Part shown: positions 1 through 10,300 of the stretch, piece by piece
How positions within the stretch are numbered: the stretch's first letter is position 1
How the letters are laid out: each line of letters opens with the position of its first letter
Source of the DNA: Mesostigma viride
Taxonomy: Eukaryota > Streptophyta > Mesostigmatophyceae > Mesostigmatales > Mesostigmataceae
DNA length: 64,000 bases
Reading direction: 5' to 3'
Assembly: GCA_009746045.1 (NCBI GenBank)
Contig: RPFO01000165.1
Coordinates: forward strand, 5,630,585-5,694,584
Notes under the pieces: model-generated
What the model was told of the DNA's origin: nothing
What the model saw: only the letters and a program-made list of their open reading frames with translations
Databases searched by the model: none
Program-made: the position numbers and the translations under genes

Positions 1-17
1 CCTGAGCATGGAGTCGC

Positions 18-100
18 ATTTATTAATTAATTAAGAACATACCTCCGTGGGGAGGCCGGATAGGTAAGACATATCCCTGAGGAGTCGCATGCGCTGTTTC
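18..100 (-). mobile_element. LINE-like 3' end remnant
   Basis: On the minus strand a GC hairpin (CCTCC, loop CCAC, GGAGG, about 41-55) is followed by an AT-rich TTAATTAA-type tail at 18-36. The same hairpin-plus-tail layout ends the LINE copies at 1674-2525 and 25165-25598. It lies in what should be the last intron of the LysM gene. This is inferred from similarity within the window only; the body of the element is not visible. Confidence 0.35.
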
Positions 101-225
101 TTTCCCGCCGCGGCCATAGACAGCTGGCTATGGGCCATGGTCCGTGATGCATTTGCGTGCTTGTGCTGACCTCTGTGGGGGGTCTCGACCTGTCTTTCGG
201 CGCACTACATGGTTCTTGCATGCAG

Positions 226-545
226 GCACGGCCGGTGCGGCCGGTGCCCGTGCCCGCGCCGCATCGGGCAGCAGTCGCAGCACCACCATTGTCAGCACAT
301 GCGATGTGTCCAGCCCGTCGCTGCCCGGCACCAACCTGCTGTACACGGTGCAGGAGGGCCAGTGCGTGTGGGGCATCATCCGCGACGTGTTTGGCAACGC
401 GACCGCCTGCACGGTGGACAACGTGCTCAAGCTGAACAACCTCACGCTGGAGGCCAGCAGGCACATCCCTGCAGGCACGGAGCTGGTGATTGGAAAGGGC
501 TACATCCGCAAGAGCAACTACCCAACCGGCATTCCTCAGGGCTAG
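226..545 (+). CDS. LysM-domain protein, C-terminal exon (partial)
   Basis: The frame is open to a TAG at 543-545. The encoded segment resembles a LysM carbohydrate-binding module: a YTVQEGQCVWGI start, a central cysteine, an NVLKLNN helix region, then IPAGTELVIGKGY and a short basic tail. LysM modules bind N-acetylglucosamine-containing glycans, and in green algae occur in secreted or wall proteins. The exon start is placed after the acceptor TGCAG at 221-225, and the preceding bases look intronic. Upstream exons lie outside the window, so signal peptide and other modules are unknown. An Ala/Gly/Ser-rich linker precedes the module. The domain call is by motif resemblance only. Confidence 0.6.
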
Positions 546-960
546 GTAGCATCAATAGGCTTGAGTGACGTCTGGTTGATGCATGGTGCTGAGGGATTCC
601 TGGTTTGCTATAATGAGATGAAATTACGCGGTCGATTAGGGGACAGCTGGTCATGCATGGCTGCTGCTTTGCCTGGGGTGTTTCTCGGCCCTAATGCCAA
701 CCTCCCAATGAAGGCTTCATCAATGATGTATGTGTATATATAGGACTGTACAGCTGGTTTTCTTGGATGTGTGGGATATCATATATAGATGCATGACTCG
801 AGAGAATGCAATGAGACAAGGTGGGAATCGAATGTGGTGCTATGTTGAACAGAATTGCCTGGCTGAACACCCCGGCCGGTACCTGCATGATTGATTGAGG
901 CATGCTGACAGCATGGGACTTATGTGCATGCATGCATGCATGCAGTACGATATGCAATAC
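546..960. other. Gene-free spacer after the LysM gene
   Basis: No convincing coding exon on either strand. It should hold the 3' UTR of the LysM gene. A TGCATGCA-rich stretch lies at about 927-943. No TGTAA-type poly(A) signal was seen before the TE remnant at 961. Confidence 0.5.
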
Positions 961-1170
961 TAATTAATTAATAAGCACGTGACTGCGTCACGTGGGTGCC
1001 AATACAGAGTAAAGGAACCTTCAACCCTATATACGCAGCGAGAAGGAGGGAGGGCGCCCTAGCTTTTCTCACTGCCGCAAGTGGGCAGGCCACAGAGCAC
1101 TCTCTCCACGGCATGGTGCATCATGCCGGGGCGCAACACTGTGGGTGCAATACAACCAGTGCAATACCAT
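961..1170 (-). mobile_element. LINE 3' end with terminal palindrome (family C type)
   Basis: A TTAATTAATTAATA tail is followed by the palindrome CACGTGAC-TGC-GTCACGTG (976-994) and about 170 bp that recur, diverged, at 63410-63595 (shared blocks include AAGGAACCTTCAACC, GGGAGGGCGCCCT and GTGGGCAGGCCACAGAG). The same palindrome precedes the tail of the LINE at 24437-24980. Minus orientation follows from the tail position. Confidence 0.55.
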
Positions 1171-1374
1171 AGGTAGGCTGACGCATAGCTTATGCTACAA
1201 ATGTGAGGTGGGCTCAAGACGTCGGCTAATTAAGGCGCAAGCTGATGGCCACAAGGTGCCAGAGCTAATTGCAGGTACTATGACGCTGTGCGCTAATATA
1301 TCGTTTCAAGTGCTGTAATGCCTAAGCTATCCCATCATCGATTGCCCCCATCTAGACAACTAGCTGGAGCCTGG

Positions 1375-1672
1375 AGTGCTCTATCCCGGGGAAGCCCGGG
1401 GGGGCTTCCACAGTTTCTTGTTGACATAGAGGTCCCCGCCCCGCCAGTACACTTGGGGCTTCTCGGGGTTGGTCTTGTGGCGGATGTAGTCGGGCCACGT
1501 ACTGATCGCGGCGTTGCTGCTGCTGGGCTGGCGTCAGGTCGTCCTCAAGCGACAAGGAGGTGTCCACCAGCTTCTTGCGGCGAGAGAGGAACCGAACTCG
1601 GGCTGTGATGTCGCTGAAGGTGAGGACCACTGGAGGGGGCAATGCAATACTAAAAAAAATTATAACATGCAT
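1375..1672 (-). pseudogene. LINE ORF1 fragment
   Basis: The minus-strand translation reads FLSRRKKLVD, then LEDDLTPAQQQQRRDQYV, and matches the ORF1-like reading frame at 19912-20310 (FLSRRKRLHD, LDDDLTPAQQQQRRDLWP). This resembles the C-terminal part of LINE ORF1 RNA-binding proteins. It is truncated at both ends and abuts another LINE tail at 1674. Decayed remnant. Confidence 0.55.
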
Positions 1673-1673
1673 T

Positions 1674-2525
1674 AAATTAAAATTAAATTAAATTATAACA
1701 TGCCTCCGTTGGGAGATCATGTAGCACATAGTCCTTGGTGGATGGGTGGAGGTGGGCGAAGCCGCGTAATCGAAGTAACCTAACTCTAAGCTACCTAGTC
1801 TAGAAAATCCTAACTACACTACTTGAGCAGCAAAACGCCCCTTCCTGGGTAGGTGGCTTGCCCACGGGGGCTGGCATGTGGGCCTAGACAATCTTCTGCC
1901 ACCTCTTCTTGTTCTTCATGGCAGTCCAAAGAAGGGAGAGGGAGTGGATGCGGTGTTCAAACTGAGCTGGGACCACGAGGTCGGCCAGCAACACCTGGGT
2001 GTAGTGCATGGCATGCAGGTTTGCCTAGCTTCCAAGGAATGTCCTTGGGGCCAGGCCAGGTCAAGATATGCCGCCCTGGTTGGCCAAGCCGCTGGGGGCC
2101 GGCCAGACCAAGGGCGGTGTCGATCTGGCTGGTGTGAGCAAGATGTCCTACCAATGCTATCCTACGCTGCCTAATCTCGTCCGAAATACGAGGCATACCC
2201 TGATACAAAGATACCTATGCTTGGAAAACCCTACATTCAGGACCTGTCGGAGCATCCTGTAAACCGTGCCGTCTAGCTTAGCCGCCAGTGTGTCCGTGAG
2301 TGTCCACGCCTCGGTGCCATGCGTAAGCACCGTGAGGACGAGGACCTTGAAGAGCATGCGCTTGCGGTGCTCGCCCAGGCCCTTCGAGCGCCAGTAGGTG
2401 TTGAGCGAACGGAGCCTGGCCCAGGCCAGGCCGATGAGGATGTCCACATCGTCGGCGGTGTCGGGGAGCATGCTCCCCAACCGTTTGATCCAAGCGATCA
2501 CGGAACGGGCATAACATGCATGGTA
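1674..2525 (-). mobile_element. 5'-truncated LINE, family A (RT C-terminus and 3' UTR)
   Basis: In minus frames one reads a reverse-transcriptase C-terminal region: LGSMLPDTADDVDI, then FKVLVLTVLTHGTEAWTLT, then LDGTVYRMLRQVL, and after a frameshift MPRISDEIRQRRIALVGHLA. This is the usual order in LINE ORF2 (thumb, GTEAWTLT block, RRI..VGHLAR block). The 3' end is a hairpin around TGATCTCCC/GGAGG and a (TTTAA)n tail at 1674-1700. Other copies are at 20670-21515 and 25165-25598 on the opposite strand. Frameshifts make it inactive. Confidence 0.7.
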
Positions 2526-2531
2526 TGCAGT

Positions 2532-2685
2532 ATTCTGATTTGGCACGCCGCAAAGGTGAAAACCATTTGCGTTCAGTGCCGGTCCGCGGAAAACGCGGAA
2601 AAACGCGATCTGCAAATGAATCCAGGCCGGAATCGAACGGGGGACCTCTCGCACCAATTTTGCTGACTTTAGGACGGACGTCTCC
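2532..2685 (-). mobile_element. tRNA-derived SINE-like repeat, copy 1
   Basis: About 154 bp, nearly identical to 31586-31737. Read on the minus strand it begins GGAGACGT and carries a tRNA-like segment TGCGAGAGGTCCCC followed by a B-box-like TTCGATTCC. This resembles the anticodon-stem to T-arm part of eukaryotic tRNA-Ala. The 5' half does not fold as a tRNA, so this is a tRNA-derived repeat rather than a tRNA gene. Confidence 0.55.
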
Positions 2686-3210
2686 GGATCCTAGGGCATC
2701 GCCAACTGCAGTATGTCACGATATAATGTTAACAAACTATATGAATTAATTAATATGAAGGTGTGTGGGCTGAGCCGCCCCCGATAGTTTTGCAATTACT
2801 GGAATAATAACTTTTTGTTTGAAAATGCGTCACTCTTAAACCAGTATGTACTACCCAAGCTTACAAATGTATATAACAATCAGAGTATATAACAATCAGT
2901 TGCATTCAAAAAAACTAAAACATGCACAATGACCTTGGGCAGGTAGGCAATGGCAGATACATTCTATCAGGCATGCCTACATGCAATCAAGACTTTGTGC
3001 AAGATCTTCATTTAGATCTATGTACAAGTGGTGACATGAAATATACAGTCACACCACTTTCAGGTGTGTGTGCCCATTGTCTCCGTGATGCACTAGTGCA
3101 AAATTGTGCTCACTACAGGAATCATGGAATGTCCTACTAGTGCCTCTTGAAGTCAACCCTTTCAACATGCCAGTTTGGGGTCAACTGAGCAGCAATGGGC
3201 CATGTTCCTC
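2686..3210. other. Spacer and probable 3' UTR of the SnoaL-like gene
   Basis: No coding exon seen. The complement of TGTAA, the green-algal poly(A) signal, occurs at 2861-2865, about 350 bp past the stop codon at 3211-3213. It is a plausible but unproven end for the minus-strand transcript. The rest is AT-rich. Confidence 0.35.
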
Positions 3211-5669
3211 CTAATCCTTCCTGCCTGCCGTGATAATCCTTCCCAGAGCACCAATTTTCTGCAGCAGTAGAAATTGCCAAGACGGTTTATACGGACGCCC
3301 TTCAGGAATGAAACTCAGAAGGGACGGTTTCAAGAAATACAGGATGCCAAACAATGCCGACATGCCACCCGTGTTGCCTTCTTCACGGTCGACGGGGTAA
3401 CCAGTCTGCGTGTGACGAGAGCAAGCCATCGGCACAGCATGTCATGTCAGCAAACACAGCCAGGAGTAGGTTTGTTTAGTTAACTTCAATTTTGAATCAT
3501 GAACAAGTGGAATCTAACTATGGAAGGTGAATAGGAATAGGTATGTTTAGTTAACTTCAAATTTTGAATCATGAACAAGAGGAATGTATCTATGAGCACA
3601 TTGTTGGGGTTGAACATGGAGCATAGTTTTCTCAAGTAGCCCGCATAACATTGGCTGGCTGGACCATACCACTATGGACACAACTTTTAGCACTAGTAGG
3701 TTATTTCGAGTGAGTCAGTCCTGGTCTGTAGAACCTTCAGGAGAAAAAGTATCTATCCAGTCGCTCTTTAAATTTATCATCTCATTCTCAAATGACATTG
3801 CTGAGCTCAACTTCATGACATCCCATCACAGGCCCATGCAGGCGTAGGTATGGATGGTGTTTGACCAAGTACCTTAGCAGATGAACCGATAAACAAATGA
3901 CAAATAAGTGACACATGGCATGCACGTGGTGACGCGTACCGAGAACTTGATGGCCTTCCCCTGCTCGTTGAACACCACCGCGCTGGCGGTCGGCACCAGC
4001 TGCAGCACCCGGCCCGTGGGGGGAATGCCCTGGAAGGACCCTGCGTGCGTGCCAACGCCCCTGTGGAGCCAATTAAACACACACACACACACACAAGCAA
4101 GTTGGCACATGCACGCACAAGTAAGCATCACAAACGCTGATGTTGCAGGGAACAGGACACAATCTCAACCTCCGCCCTCATTTGCCGGACCTTCACATCT
4201 TTGACACCTCCCAATCCTTGGTGGCATTCGAACAGCAACTCAGCTGGTCAAATGGAGACTGCACCAACCGGTGCTTAATTGTGAGAATATATTTCAGATG
4301 CACACTAGAGTGATACCAAGGAATCCGAGGCGCATGCGTGCAAAAGCCCTAATGCCTCCAAGAAATTCCCGAGACGACAGCAAACGTGTATATACTAGTC
4401 CAAAGTGATTATGTGAATGCAGGGCAGGGATCGCTCACCGAGAGAAGTACCACACGCGGTTGGGCTGGTAGGGATCGCTCACCGAGAGAAGTACCACACG
4501 CGGTTGGGCTGGTAGGGATCGCTCACCGAGAGAAGTACCACACGCGGTTGGGCTGGTAGGGATCGCTCACCGAGAGAAGTACCACACGCGGTTGGGCTGG
4601 TAGGGATCGCTCACCGAGAGAAGTACCACACGCGGTTGGGCTGGTAGGGATCGCTCACCGAGAGAAGTACCACACGCGGTTGGGCTGGTAGGGATCGCTC
4701 ACCGAGAGAAGTACCACACGCGGTTGGGCTGGTAGGGATCGCTCACCGAGAGAAGTACCACACGCGGTTGGGCTGGTAGGGATCGCTCACCGAGAGAAGT
4801 ACCACACGCGGTTGGGCTGGTAGGGATCGCTCACCGAGAGAAGTACCACACGCGGTTGGGCTGGTAGGGATCGCTCACCGAGAGAAGTACCACACGCGGT
4901 TGGGCTGGTAGGGATCGCTCACCGAGAGAAGTACCACACGCGGTTGGGCTGGTAGGGATCGCTCACCGAGAGAAGTACCACACGCGGTTGGGCTGGTAGG
5001 GATCGCTCACCGAGAGAAGTACCACACGCGGTTGGGCTGGTAGGGATCGCTCACCGAGAGAAGTACCACACGCGGTTGGGCTGGTAGGGATCGCTCACCG
5101 AGAGAAGTACCACACGCGGTTGGGCTGGTAGGGATCGCTCACCGAGAGAAGTACCACACGCGGTTGGGCTGGTAGGGATCGCTCACCGAGAGAAGTACCA
5201 CACGCGGTTGGGCTGGTAGGGATCGCTCACCGAGAGAAGTACCACACGCGGTTGGGCTGGTAGGGATCGACGGAGAACCCGAAGTGGCCCTCGTCCAGGT
5301 CAGGGAACGCGTCGCGCAGGTTGAAGCCGCCAAAGATGTCCAGGAAGGCATCCTTGGGGAGGGGGCCCACCTGCAGGGGGGGGGGGGGGGGGGGGGTACA
5401 GGGGGCGGTCGCCAACAGCATGTGAAGGGGCGAAGGGGCAGGTGCCAGAACCACAGGAGGGGTGGCCATCCGAATCAGGAGTGGCCGCCAGCGCGTTGTG
5501 ACCAGGCGTGGTTGCAGTGAGTGAGCACGCGGGAAAGCGCAAATGGTTGATTTCGCAATTCGTGAGGCATCTACAGCCATCCAAAGGAAACCTAGTATCC
5601 GTGATCTGTCACCTGGCAGTCATGCGGCGATGAGATGGAGTAAGGCTGGCGCCGGTAACTGGCAGAAGG

Positions 5670-5701
<32 letters not shown>

Positions 5702-6695
5702 AACTTGTTGTAGTCATCAACACTCTAATGACTAATAAACCAATAAGGGCCTTCCAGCCGCTCCACAAACACGCAACCAACTCCCATGCAGACACACAAC
5801 CAACTCCCATGCAGGCCATATGGGTAAGGTACCTGCCTTGGTGGCCCTGCACATGCTACCTGGTCAGACATAACACAGTCATACGAACCACCCTGTTGGC
5901 ATGTTGCCCATGTGACCAACAAGAAGCAGTTCTCTGTTTCATTGTCAAGAGTTCTTCCTACACCTTTCTGCATACGTCATAGTAGTATACCCTAACAAAC
6001 TGGACCACCCTTAATCTATTGGCACCCTAGTGCGCCGACCGAATTCAAACCGAGTAAATAACTTATATTCCATGTTCACGCTGCCCAAAATTGAAAATGG
6101 CGGGAGAAGCACCCCTTCTAGACAAAGAAAATTTGTCAAGCCAGACACGCCTCCTGGTCCGATGGTTCCATGACGCCGGCTCGCGACGCGGACGGTTCCG
6201 TGCGCCTGTGTTACATATTCCGCAACACCTTCTGGCAAGCGCGCAATCGAGTAGCCCAGGTAAGCACTGGCATCTACTTTCGGTCGAAGCCTTGCGCTAT
6301 ATGCAAAGACGTACCACTGGCAAGATGGTGTAGAATTCCGGCGCCAAAAGGTCAGGGTTATCCACCCCGAACCTGGATTCGACGAAGGCCTTGCACAGCT
6401 CGATCAGCTTCGGGGCGGGGATGGGGAAGTCGGGCACTTTGGGACGAGGGCTTGGAGCGGAGTTAATGCTTTCAACACGCGCCTGTGGAGCATCAACGCA
6501 CCGTGATACCCGACGCTTTTCTGCTTGCCGGAATGGTCGGCTGTCTAGCCGGGCGCTGCCCTTCACGAATGACGATTTTCCTGCAACCTTGGACGAAGAT
6601 GCATTCGGCTCCTGACGATAACTGCAACGACTTCCACTTTGTGTGGCAGGCGACAAGCCTAGAGATGAAAATCGCGCGGAAATGCTCATTTCCAT
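3211..6695 (-). CDS. SnoaL/NTF2-like fold protein, plastid-targeted candidate
   Basis: Four exons join in phase: 6315-6695, 5231-5370, 3940-4060, 3211-3405 (837 bp, 278 aa). Residues about 1-90 are Ser/Arg/Ala-rich with few acids, like a chloroplast transit peptide. The mature part shows a SnoaL-like (polyketide cyclase-type, NTF2-fold) pattern: KLIELCKAFVESRFG, then VGPLPKDAFLDIF, HFGFSVDPYQPNRVWYFSR, GTHAGSFQGIPPTG, then GYPVDREEGNTGG and a Pro/Trp-rich end. Introns have donors GTACGT, GTGAGC and GTACGC and CAG acceptors. A codon split CG|G across exons 2-3 restores Arg, supporting use of the exon-2 donor nearest the exon. The start ATG is the first in the open frame of exon 1. Catalytic function is unknown: SnoaL-fold proteins include cyclases, isomerases and non-enzymatic binders. 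The exon-2 donor is tandemly amplified (4427-5269). Confidence 0.8.
3474..3587. repeat. Two-copy 65-bp duplication
   Basis: TTTAGTTAACTTCAA..TTTTGAATCATGAACAAG occurs at about 3480 and again 65 bp later with single-base changes. It lies in intron 3 of the SnoaL-like gene, which otherwise shows no recognisable content. Confidence 0.7.
4081..4096. repeat. (CA)n microsatellite
   Basis: Short CA run just intron-side of the exon-3 acceptor of the SnoaL-like gene. On the sense strand it reads (GT)n, ending about 20 bases before the acceptor at 4061-4062. Confidence 0.8.
4427..5269 (-). repeat. 44-bp minisatellite containing an exon end and 5' splice site
   Basis: About 19 nearly identical 44-bp units. 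On the gene strand each unit carries the last 35 bases of exon 2 of the SnoaL-like gene (encoding PYQPNRVWYFSR) plus GTGAGCGAT, i.e. a complete 5' splice site. Exon and intron share the octamer CGATCCCT at the unit junction (distal end about 4421-4430, proximal end about 5262-5269), a likely slippage seed. As 44 is not a multiple of three, only every third donor keeps the frame. Confidence 0.95.
5376..5396. repeat. Poly-G tract beside an acceptor
   Basis: A 21-base G run. On the sense strand it is the poly-C tract directly before the exon-2 acceptor CTGCAG of the SnoaL-like gene. A second run of 27 G lies at 5668-5694 in the same intron. Confidence 0.9.
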
Positions 6696-7354
6696 AAGAA
6701 TATTTCGTACTCTTTAGAGGGCCCAATATGTGTTTGCCATTATATCTTTAGCCCTTGCTTCTTGTTGGCCCTTGTTGTTAGTCTCGATCTCGATCGGCCA
6801 CGTTGGCTGCATATCTGAGAACCAAAGGCAGCCACGTCGCATACGTCGTCGCTGTCACGTGATGGGCCGCAGGCAGGCGCTGCGCCGTTGAAGTCTACCC
6901 GTTGCTCAGTACTTACCGGTAGTCAGGAGTCAGGACTGGGCATTCCCAGGAGGGTTGAGGACTTGAGGTCCGAATTCTGGTATGTACTGTGCAACTGGGA
7001 AGTGGGCACGAGTGGGACACGGAAACGGGAACAGAAACAAAATATACCGACAATCATACTCGGCATTGTTATAATAATAGACCGAGCCCCGTCCGTCAAT
7101 TCTCCCGGTTTACAAAGCAGGCCGACTAGGAAATGGCAGCATCTGCATCGGTCGGGCAATAGATTTGGGTAGTCGCCATTTACAACATGAACATGAATTC
7201 TCTTGTTCTGAGTTTTACAGGTGAGTAGTGATATACGTCATCAAGCATTTTTTCGGTATGTACGAGGCAACGCCGCGGGAATTTTTGCAGTAACGCCCGA
7301 TAACGGGCAAAAATGAATAGAAGGCACAAGTAATGGCATTACTACATCCCATGA
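6696..7354. promoter_or_regulatory. Shared intergenic region of divergent SnoaL-like and helicase genes
   Basis: The two start codons face away from each other across 659 bp, so both promoters and 5' UTRs should lie here. A CACGTG box sits at about 6857. No clear TATA box or shared operator was identified. Assigned from gene orientation only. Confidence 0.45.
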
Positions 7355-7374
7355 ATGGCCGGCGGCCGTTTTGA
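7351..7374 (+). other. Possible upstream ORF overlapping the helicase start
   Basis: An ATG at 7351 opens a seven-codon frame ending TGA at 7372-7374. It overlaps the helicase ATG at 7355 in another frame. A TGA at 7352-7354 directly precedes the helicase ATG in its own frame, fixing the helicase start unless an upstream exon splices into this exon. The uORF could dampen translation; this is speculative. Confidence 0.35.
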
Positions 7375-10300
7375 ATGGGACTTTGACCGTGATGAGGATA
7401 TTAATATTTCATCGGAGTTTGTGGATGACCATGAAGAGTCGCGGCGCACACGACCTCGTATCGACTACGGCCTGGATGAGTGGGCCACGTCGGAACAACG
7501 GCAAATATTGGATCATGCGCGCCGCAACGAGCGTGGGCTCGTGGTCATTACGGCTGGCCCTGGCACAGGCAAGACAACCACCATGGAAAAATTGGTGCCC
7601 GTACTGCTGGGTTTGGAACACACCGTCATCTACCTAGTCTACAACACAGCGGCCAAACTTCAAGCCGAGCAAAAGATGCCGCGAAGCCCGCTGATTTCCG
7701 TGATGACGCTTCATGGTGCCGCTCTTACGTATGGGGACTTACCGCCGTACTTCAAAAATACGAAGTACAAACTTGAAGCCGAGATTATAAAAGAAATTCG
7801 CGAGCACTTCACGAACGACATCCTCTCCCTGCAACCTGCCGACCGTCAAAGGGAAAAGGCTCTGCGGCGGGCTTCCTTTTGGATCTTTAAGACCCTGGCG
7901 AGGTGGTACCAATCAAGGGCACTGCTGAGCGAGCTGGCGAGTGCCAGACCGGTCGACTACACCTACCACAAGGTCAAGAAGAAGCACGACGAGATCTTCA
8001 AGGTCCCCTACGGCGACTTTTACACGTCCGCAGCACGCAAGGTGTGGGGCCTGATGGAGAGGGGGGCCATCTCCATCACCCATGATTGCTACCTCAAGTG
8101 GGCGCAACTCATGGGCCTCGCGCTGCCCTATAAGGTGATCCTAATCGACGAGTCGCAGGACATGAGCCAGTGCATGCTGTCCGCGTTCGTGGAGCAACAG
8201 GTGGACCCCCCCCCCCCTCAGACCACCAGCACCCGCCCTTTTCGCAGGAGCCCCTGCACCCGCCCTTCTCGCATGGGTCCCAGGGGTCCCCCTCCCACCT
8301 GGCAAGCGCAGCCCGGCCGTACAGCTCCCAGCCCGCGCCGTCGTCCCACTACGCCGCCCCTTCCTCTCACCGCTACGCCGCCCCCTCTACATGCGGCCGC
8401 TACGTCAAGCCACATGCGGTGTACCTGGTGGGAGACGCCGCACAGAGCATCTACAATTTCCGTGGCGCACGACCTGCGCACCTCATGACCCTGAGGGAAA
8501 GCCTGCACCCACACACCTTCAGCCTGACCCAGGTACGTCCCTGCGCGCCATCTGCATCTTGCCGTCTGCGATGCCCCGGCCCTGGCCGGCACTTTGGCAT
8601 CCAACCATCATCGTTGTTTGTTCTTAATCAAGTCGGCCGTTGCATCAATGAGGGCCGCATTTCGTAACCCATCATAATAGTATCAGCTATACGCGTTTGT
8701 AATGTCTTTGTGTTGAAGTGCGGACAGTACCTTGCCCTTCCCATGCCTTATGGGCCCGCCGCTACTTGCACGCGCCCATGTATCCTCCCCGCCCCCCTGG
8801 CCATCCCCAGTCGTTCCGCTTTGGCCCCCACATCGCCTGCATCGCCAACCAGCTGCCCTTCATCAAGAAAGAGTCCTTGCAGGGGCGCACCTTTGACATG
8901 TACCGCGTCCAGGGAATAGCCAGGGACCCTGGCGCGGTCTGGAATGTGGCCGGTGGGCGGGCTGCCAGCGAGGGTGGCGGCAATAATGACGGCGGCGAGG
9001 CTGGGGCGGGGGGCGAGAGCAGTAGCAATCAGGGGGAGGCGGGCACCTCCTCTGCCACCCCCGGTGCCGCCAGTGCTGCCTTGGCCAAGGTTGAAGGCAA
9101 CGGTGTTACGTATGAAAGCAGTGGGGTCAAATATGAAGGGATTGGGGTCAAGTGTGAAGGGGTTGGGGTCAAGTCTGAAGGCGGTGGGGTCAAATATGAA
9201 GTCGGTGGGGTCAAGTGTGAAGGGGGTGGGGTCAAGTCTGAAGGGGGTGGGGTCAAATGTGAAGGCGGTGGGGTCAAGTGTGAAGGCGGTGGGGTCAAGT
9301 GTGAAGGGGTTGGGGTCAAGTCTGAAGGGGGTTGGGCCAACTGTGAAGGGGTTGGGGTCAAGTCTGAAGGGGGTGGGGTCAAATATGAAGGCGGTGGGGT
9401 CAAGTGTGAAGGGGTTGGGGTCAAGTGTGAAGGGGGTGGGGTCAAATATGAAGGCGGTGGGGTCAAGTGTGAAGGGGTTGGGGTCAAGTGTGAAGGGGGT
9501 GGGGTCAAATGTGAAGGCTCTGGGGTTAAACATGAAGGCAGTGGGGTAAAGTGTGAAAGCAGCGGTATCAAAGTCGAAAGCAGCGGGGTCATGGTTCCCC
9601 CCCCCGCCCCCTGCCCTGGCCCCCCTTCTGTGCGCCCGGGCCCCCCCCTGGTGCTCCCCCTGACGGTGATCGCCCACACCCACGCGGCGCTCATGTCGCG
9701 CGCGATAGAGCTGCTGACGCACGACCCGCGCCTGCGCCTCGCTGTCAACGCGGGGGAGGGGAACAAGCTGAAGGATGCGTGCAAGCCAGACGGGCTCTTG
9801 ATGAAGCTGTACACGTGGAAGTGAGTAGGGGGGTAAATTAAATGATAGTAGTATTATGATATTGTTATAAGTTTGAAAAAACTTATCATCGTGGTTCTCT
9901 GAGCATAGTTTCTTGATAGTGAGATGGAAGGGTAGCCGCTACAGCTAGGTTATGGGGTTCACGTGCCATACCTTTTGAGGCCGCCGCGGCCTGATTTGGA
10001 TCGGTAGTGACACAAGATTTGGACAGTTTTCAGTCCTGGCCAGGTGGTAGGAGCTACGTTGAGATGTAGACCTGCCACTGTCTAGTTTTCTTTGTTCATG
10101 ACGAAGTGATTAACTAGATCTAGATTCTTCCTCTCACGCAACATGTGACCCGATAGCCCCGGCAGCCTTACGTAAGCCGCCAGCAATTAGAACGCCAAAG
10201 TGCGTCATTTGCTCAGACGCAAACTTTCCGTGGTGAAAAAATGCTGTCCGGGCCAAGGCCGCATGACACGCAAAAAAGACAAAAGCAAACCCACCTAGCT

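Noticed and set aside
4427-5269. CRISPR array
   Set aside because: Units are identical head to tail without variable spacers, in a eukaryotic gene; it is a minisatellite.
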